From NCBI GenBank assembly GCA_023450085.1, contig JAEXHI010000021.1:124001-188000 (forward strand): a stretch of DNA of 64,000 nucleotides. Direction: 5' to 3'. The stretch comes from Bacteroidota bacterium (GTDB lineage Bacteria > Bacteroidota > Bacteroidia > Sphingobacteriales > Sphingobacteriaceae). A model generated the notes under the pieces. It was given only the letters and a program-made list of their open reading frames with translations, was not told the DNA's origin and did no database searches. This document shows positions 61,469-64,000 of the stretch, piece after piece (the first letter of the stretch is position 1; each line of letters opens with the position of its first letter). Made by a program: the position numbers and the translations under genes.

Positions 61469-61924
61469 TTATGACAATAGATTTTGACGAGCGATAAATT
61501 CGAGTTGTTGGTTGGCAATCAAGAGCTTTTCGGTTAATTCCCTATTTTCTTTTCTAAGCGTATAAATCTCGATGGCTTTATCTATGTTTATGCGTAAATC
61601 CTCTTCCATCCAAGGCTTTTGTATATATCTATAAACTTGGCCTTTGTTGATGGCATCAATTACGGCATCAATATCCGTATAGCCCGTTAAAATCATTCTA
61701 ATAGGTTCTGGATACTTTTCTAAAATTGAAGCTAAAAATTCAACCCCAGTAGTTTTGGGCATTCTTTGGTCGGTAATGATTACTTGTATATCTTCGGTAT
61801 CCAAGATCTTTCTACCATCTTCCGCAGACTCTGCCGTAAAAACTTTATACATTCTACGAAAGGTTGCCGCAAAAGCGCTCAAATTATGTGGTTCATCATC
61901 AACGTAAAGGATATTCGCTGTCAT
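61469..61924 (-). CDS. Single-receiver response regulator with C-terminal coiled coil
   Basis: The 151-residue protein is a CheY-like receiver (residues 1-115). The acidic pocket is Asp9/Asp10 (ILYVDDEPHN), the phosphoacceptor Asp52 (VIITDQRMPKT), Thr80 (MILTGYTDID) and Lys103 (YIQKPW). The rest (about 118-148, ENRELTEKLLIANQQLEFIA) is a helix with heptad spacing, probably for dimerisation or docking. The receiver resembles the RpfG-type group, but no HD-GYP, GGDEF or DNA-binding output follows. No histidine kinase gene is in the window. It is divergent from the ThiF/nitroreductase gene by 119 bases. Confidence 0.9.
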   Translation of the reverse strand: MTANILYVDDEPHNLSAFAATFRRMYKVFTAESAEDGRKILDTEDIQVIITDQRMPKTTGVEFLASILEKYPEPIRMILTGYTDIDAVIDAINKGQVYRYIQKPWMEEDLRINIDKAIEIYTLRKENRELTEKLLIANQQLEFIARQNLLS

Positions 61925-62043
61925 TTCTTTTCTAATAAAAAGTTAAAAATACTTTTTTAATGTAATTCTAAAAAACTAATTTAGTCTTTTAGCCTTGAAA
62001 AACATGTTTCTTCCGCAATATTTTATTTTTCCCAGATCTAACA

Positions 62044-64000
62044 ATGCATTCTAAAGCCGCACCCCATTCGTTAACGGAGCTTATTGGGCATACCCAAAAA
62101 TTCAACCATATTTACAAGCCTATCAAACTGAATTTGAGCAATGAAGAAGACGTCATTCAGTTTAATAAAATCATAGAAGAACAACCCCATCTACAGGTTT
62201 TCGACACCATTAAATTACAAGTAAAAGAACTTGTAAAATGTTTGCAACCTTTTTTAGCATTAAACCCCGCAAATGTAGATGCAGCTGTTGAAAAACGTTT
62301 TGCCGACATTCCCGAACATGAGTATGGTGTTTGGTTTTACTACCCCTGGTCAAACAAGCTAGTTCATCTTTTAAATGAAGAGGAATTTACCATTGTAAGG
62401 ACCAACAGAAACAAGCATAAAATTACCGAAGAAGAACAACAGATCCTTGCCACTAAAAAAATTGGTGTGATGGGGCTATCAGTTGGGCAATCTGTTTCCT
62501 TAACCTTAGCCATGGAGCGTGGTTTTGGCGAACTAAGAATTGCCGATTTCGACGAGCTTGACCTTAGCAATATCAATAGGATCAGGACTGGAGTACACCA
62601 TATACAATTAAAGAAAACCGTAATTGTTGCTCGTGAAATTGCCGAAATAGATCCTTATTTAAATGTAGTATGCTTTCACGATGGAATTACCGAAGAGAAT
62701 ATACAGCAGTTTCTTACTGAGGGTGGCAAACTAGACTTACTCATAGACGAGTGCGATAGTTTCGACATTAAAATTAATAGCAGGAAAATTGCCCGTGAAC
62801 TTCAAATACCAGTATTGATGGAAGGAAGCGACCGTGGCACCATCGATATTGAACGTTTCGACCTTGATCCTCAACGCCCTATTTTACATGGCATGGTGGA
62901 TCATTTGGACATGGACAAGTACAGTTCATTAACGACCTTTGATGAAAGGATACCTTATATTACTGCAGTTACCGGTTTAGAAACGCTCTCCCCTCGCATG
63001 AAAGCTTCAGCGGTTGAGCTAATGGCTACCATTTCTACCTGGCCTCAGTTAGCTAGCGCCGTTACCTTTGGTGGTGGCGTAAGTGCCGACCTTTCTAGGA
63101 AAATCTTATTAAATAACCTTAAAATTTCAGGAAGGTTCTTTTTAGATTTAGACGAGCTAATTGCCGACCCACCAACTGAAATTAAACCATCGGAGAATGT
63201 CGTAGAGAAGCAAGCATTGAGCATTGCTGACATTGAGACCTTTATTGAACAAAACAACCTTAACGATTGGGATAATACCGGCAAAGAATTATCTGAGCAA
63301 AGTTTGTTTCAATTAATAGAAGCTGCTAAAAAAGCACCGTCTGGTGGTAATAACCAACCTTGGCGGTTCCATTACCAAAACAAGCAGCTTCATTTGTTTC
63401 TGGAAGAAAGTGCAACGGGTGCCTATTTAGACCCTCAGCTTATTTCTTCTTATACTTCAATAGGTGCAGCTATAGAAAACCTGTTGTTAACAGCAGCTAC
63501 CTTAAACTTAAAGGTAAATTGGCAGCTCACCCCGCAGTTGGCCCCTAAACATCTCGCTATTTTCAGTTTTAGCGATAGCAATGGCCCAAGTGAACAAGAA
63601 AAGGTACTGCAAAAACAAATAGAAGCTAGACATACCAATCGGAAAGCACCACCTAAACAAGAGATTAGCGATGCCGATATCGATTACCTTAGTGGTCTTG
63701 TTCAACAAAACAGCGGCATTGAAATTACGTTTATAAAAGATCCCGCAAAGATAAATGCACTATCCAAAATAGCTACACAAGCTGATTTGCTTAGAATGTT
63801 TATTCCTGAAGCTCATGAAGATTTCATTACCCGTGAAATGCGATGGACACCAACCGAAGCTAATGAAAGAGAAGACGGCATAGGGATCCACACCTTAGAT
63901 TTGAGCAATAATGATCAGTCTGGTATCCGTATGTTACGCGACCGCAGGATGATTGATTTTCTAGAAAAAATTAAAGGTGGAAGTGCTTTCGGTCGCCTTT
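62044..64000 (+). CDS. ThiF-like / nitroreductase fusion protein (Rv1355c-like), 3' end outside window
   Basis: The frame is open to the right edge: 652 residues are visible and the end is missing. Residues about 130-390 form an E1-like (ThiF/MoeB) nucleotide-binding domain: KKIGVMGLSVGQSVSLTLA (loop at 144-150), ADFDELDLSNINRIRTGVHH (168-187) and LLIDECDSFDIKINSRKIA. From about 415 a nitroreductase-type flavin domain begins (LIEAAKKAPSGGNNQPWRFHY). This pairing is that of Mycobacterium tuberculosis Rv1355c. E1 proteins adenylate a C-terminal glycine or similar carboxylate; nitroreductases reduce or oxidise with FMN. Product and partner are unknown. It is divergent from the response regulator. 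Confidence 0.85.
   Translation, partial: MHSKAAPHSLTELIGHTQKFNHIYKPIKLNLSNEEDVIQFNKIIEEQPHLQVFDTIKLQVKELVKCLQPFLALNPANVDAAVEKRFADIPEHEYGVWFYYPWSNKLVHLLNEEEFTIVRTNRNKHKITEEEQQILATKKIGVMGLSVGQSVSLTLAMERGFGELRIADFDELDLSNINRIRTGVHHIQLKKTVIVAREIAEIDPYLNVVCFHDGITEENIQQFLTEGGKLDLLIDECDSFDIKINSRKIARELQIPVLMEGSDRGTIDIERFDLDPQRPILHGMVDHLDMDKYSSLTTFDERIPYITAVTGLETLSPRMKASAVELMATISTWPQLASAVTFGGGVSADLSRKILLNNLKISGRFFLDLDELIADPPTEIKPSENVVEKQALSIADIETFIEQNNLNDWDNTGKELSEQSLFQLIEAAKKAPSGGNNQPWRFHYQNKQLHLFLEESATGAYLDPQLISSYTSIGAAIENLLLTAATLNLKVNWQLTPQLAPKHLAIFSFSDSNGPSEQEKVLQKQIEARHTNRKAPPKQEISDADIDYLSGLVQQNSGIEITFIKDPAKINALSKIATQADLLRMFIPEAHEDFITREMRWTPTEANEREDGIGIHTLDLSNNDQSGIRMLRDRRMIDFLEKIKGGSAFGRL

Noticed and set aside
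1..64000. tRNA, rRNA, riboswitch, insertion sequence or prophage
   Set aside because: Reading both strands I found no cloverleaf-like segment, conserved riboswitch core, transposase or integrase motif, though short RNA genes could escape inspection by eye.

Overview
The window looks like chromosome of a Bacteroidota member of the Sphingobacteriaceae, most like Pedobacter. The DNA is AT-rich. Promoters fit the Bacteroidota -7 box TAnnTTTG. SusC/SusD, PorP/SprF and type B gliding-motility C-terminal domains are all present, and many exported proteins have a signal ending in AQ or a lipobox cysteine. The genus is inferred from overall likeness, not from a marker gene. I saw no tRNA, rRNA, CRISPR array, insertion sequence or integrase.

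1-21363 is mostly housekeeping. It holds a KdsD-type isomerase (cut at the left edge) with a mannose-1-phosphate guanylyltransferase; rlmB; dnaB; an operon of a TPR protein, a chromate transporter and a LOG-family protein; etfB-etfA with a bifunctional nuclease; a nucleoside:H+ symporter-like permease; a DUF3667 membrane protein; citrate synthase; a DUF3347 lipoprotein; a small outer-membrane barrel; a four-gene operon (DUF1801-like protein, a homing-endonuclease-like protein, miaA, an orphan adenine methyltransferase); a glycine-zipper lipoprotein; and a beta-CASP RNA nuclease.

21360-26788 (minus) is a surface-protein operon: a 904-aa DUF11 protein, a 248-aa Ig-like protein, a 311-aa protein with the type B type IX secretion (T9SS) domain, and a PorP/SprF partner. 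A second such region, 51696-61340 (minus), has two tandem pairs, each a giant PKD adhesin followed by its own PorP/SprF. The window therefore carries three adhesin/PorP modules, and in one of them the adhesin is apparently divided into three polypeptides.

27176-49178 is a pectin (mainly homogalacturonan) utilisation locus. SusC, SusD and a DUF4957/DUF5123-type lipoprotein import the glycan. CE12 and two CE8 esterases remove acetyl and methyl groups. PL1, PL10 and GH28 cut the backbone. GH105 removes unsaturated ends, GH43 trims side chains, and an alpha/beta hydrolase and an N-formylglutamate-amidohydrolase-like enzyme complete it. A divergent LacI-family regulator replaces the usual HTCS or ECF/anti-sigma pair. 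LacI-type sites near the susC promoter and upstream of the GH28 gene share 14 of 15 bases and probably tie the units together.

49180-51692 has an NTF2-like secreted protein, mscL and rpoN. The right end (61469-64000) has a single-receiver response regulator divergent from a ThiF/nitroreductase fusion (Rv1355c-like), cut by the window edge.
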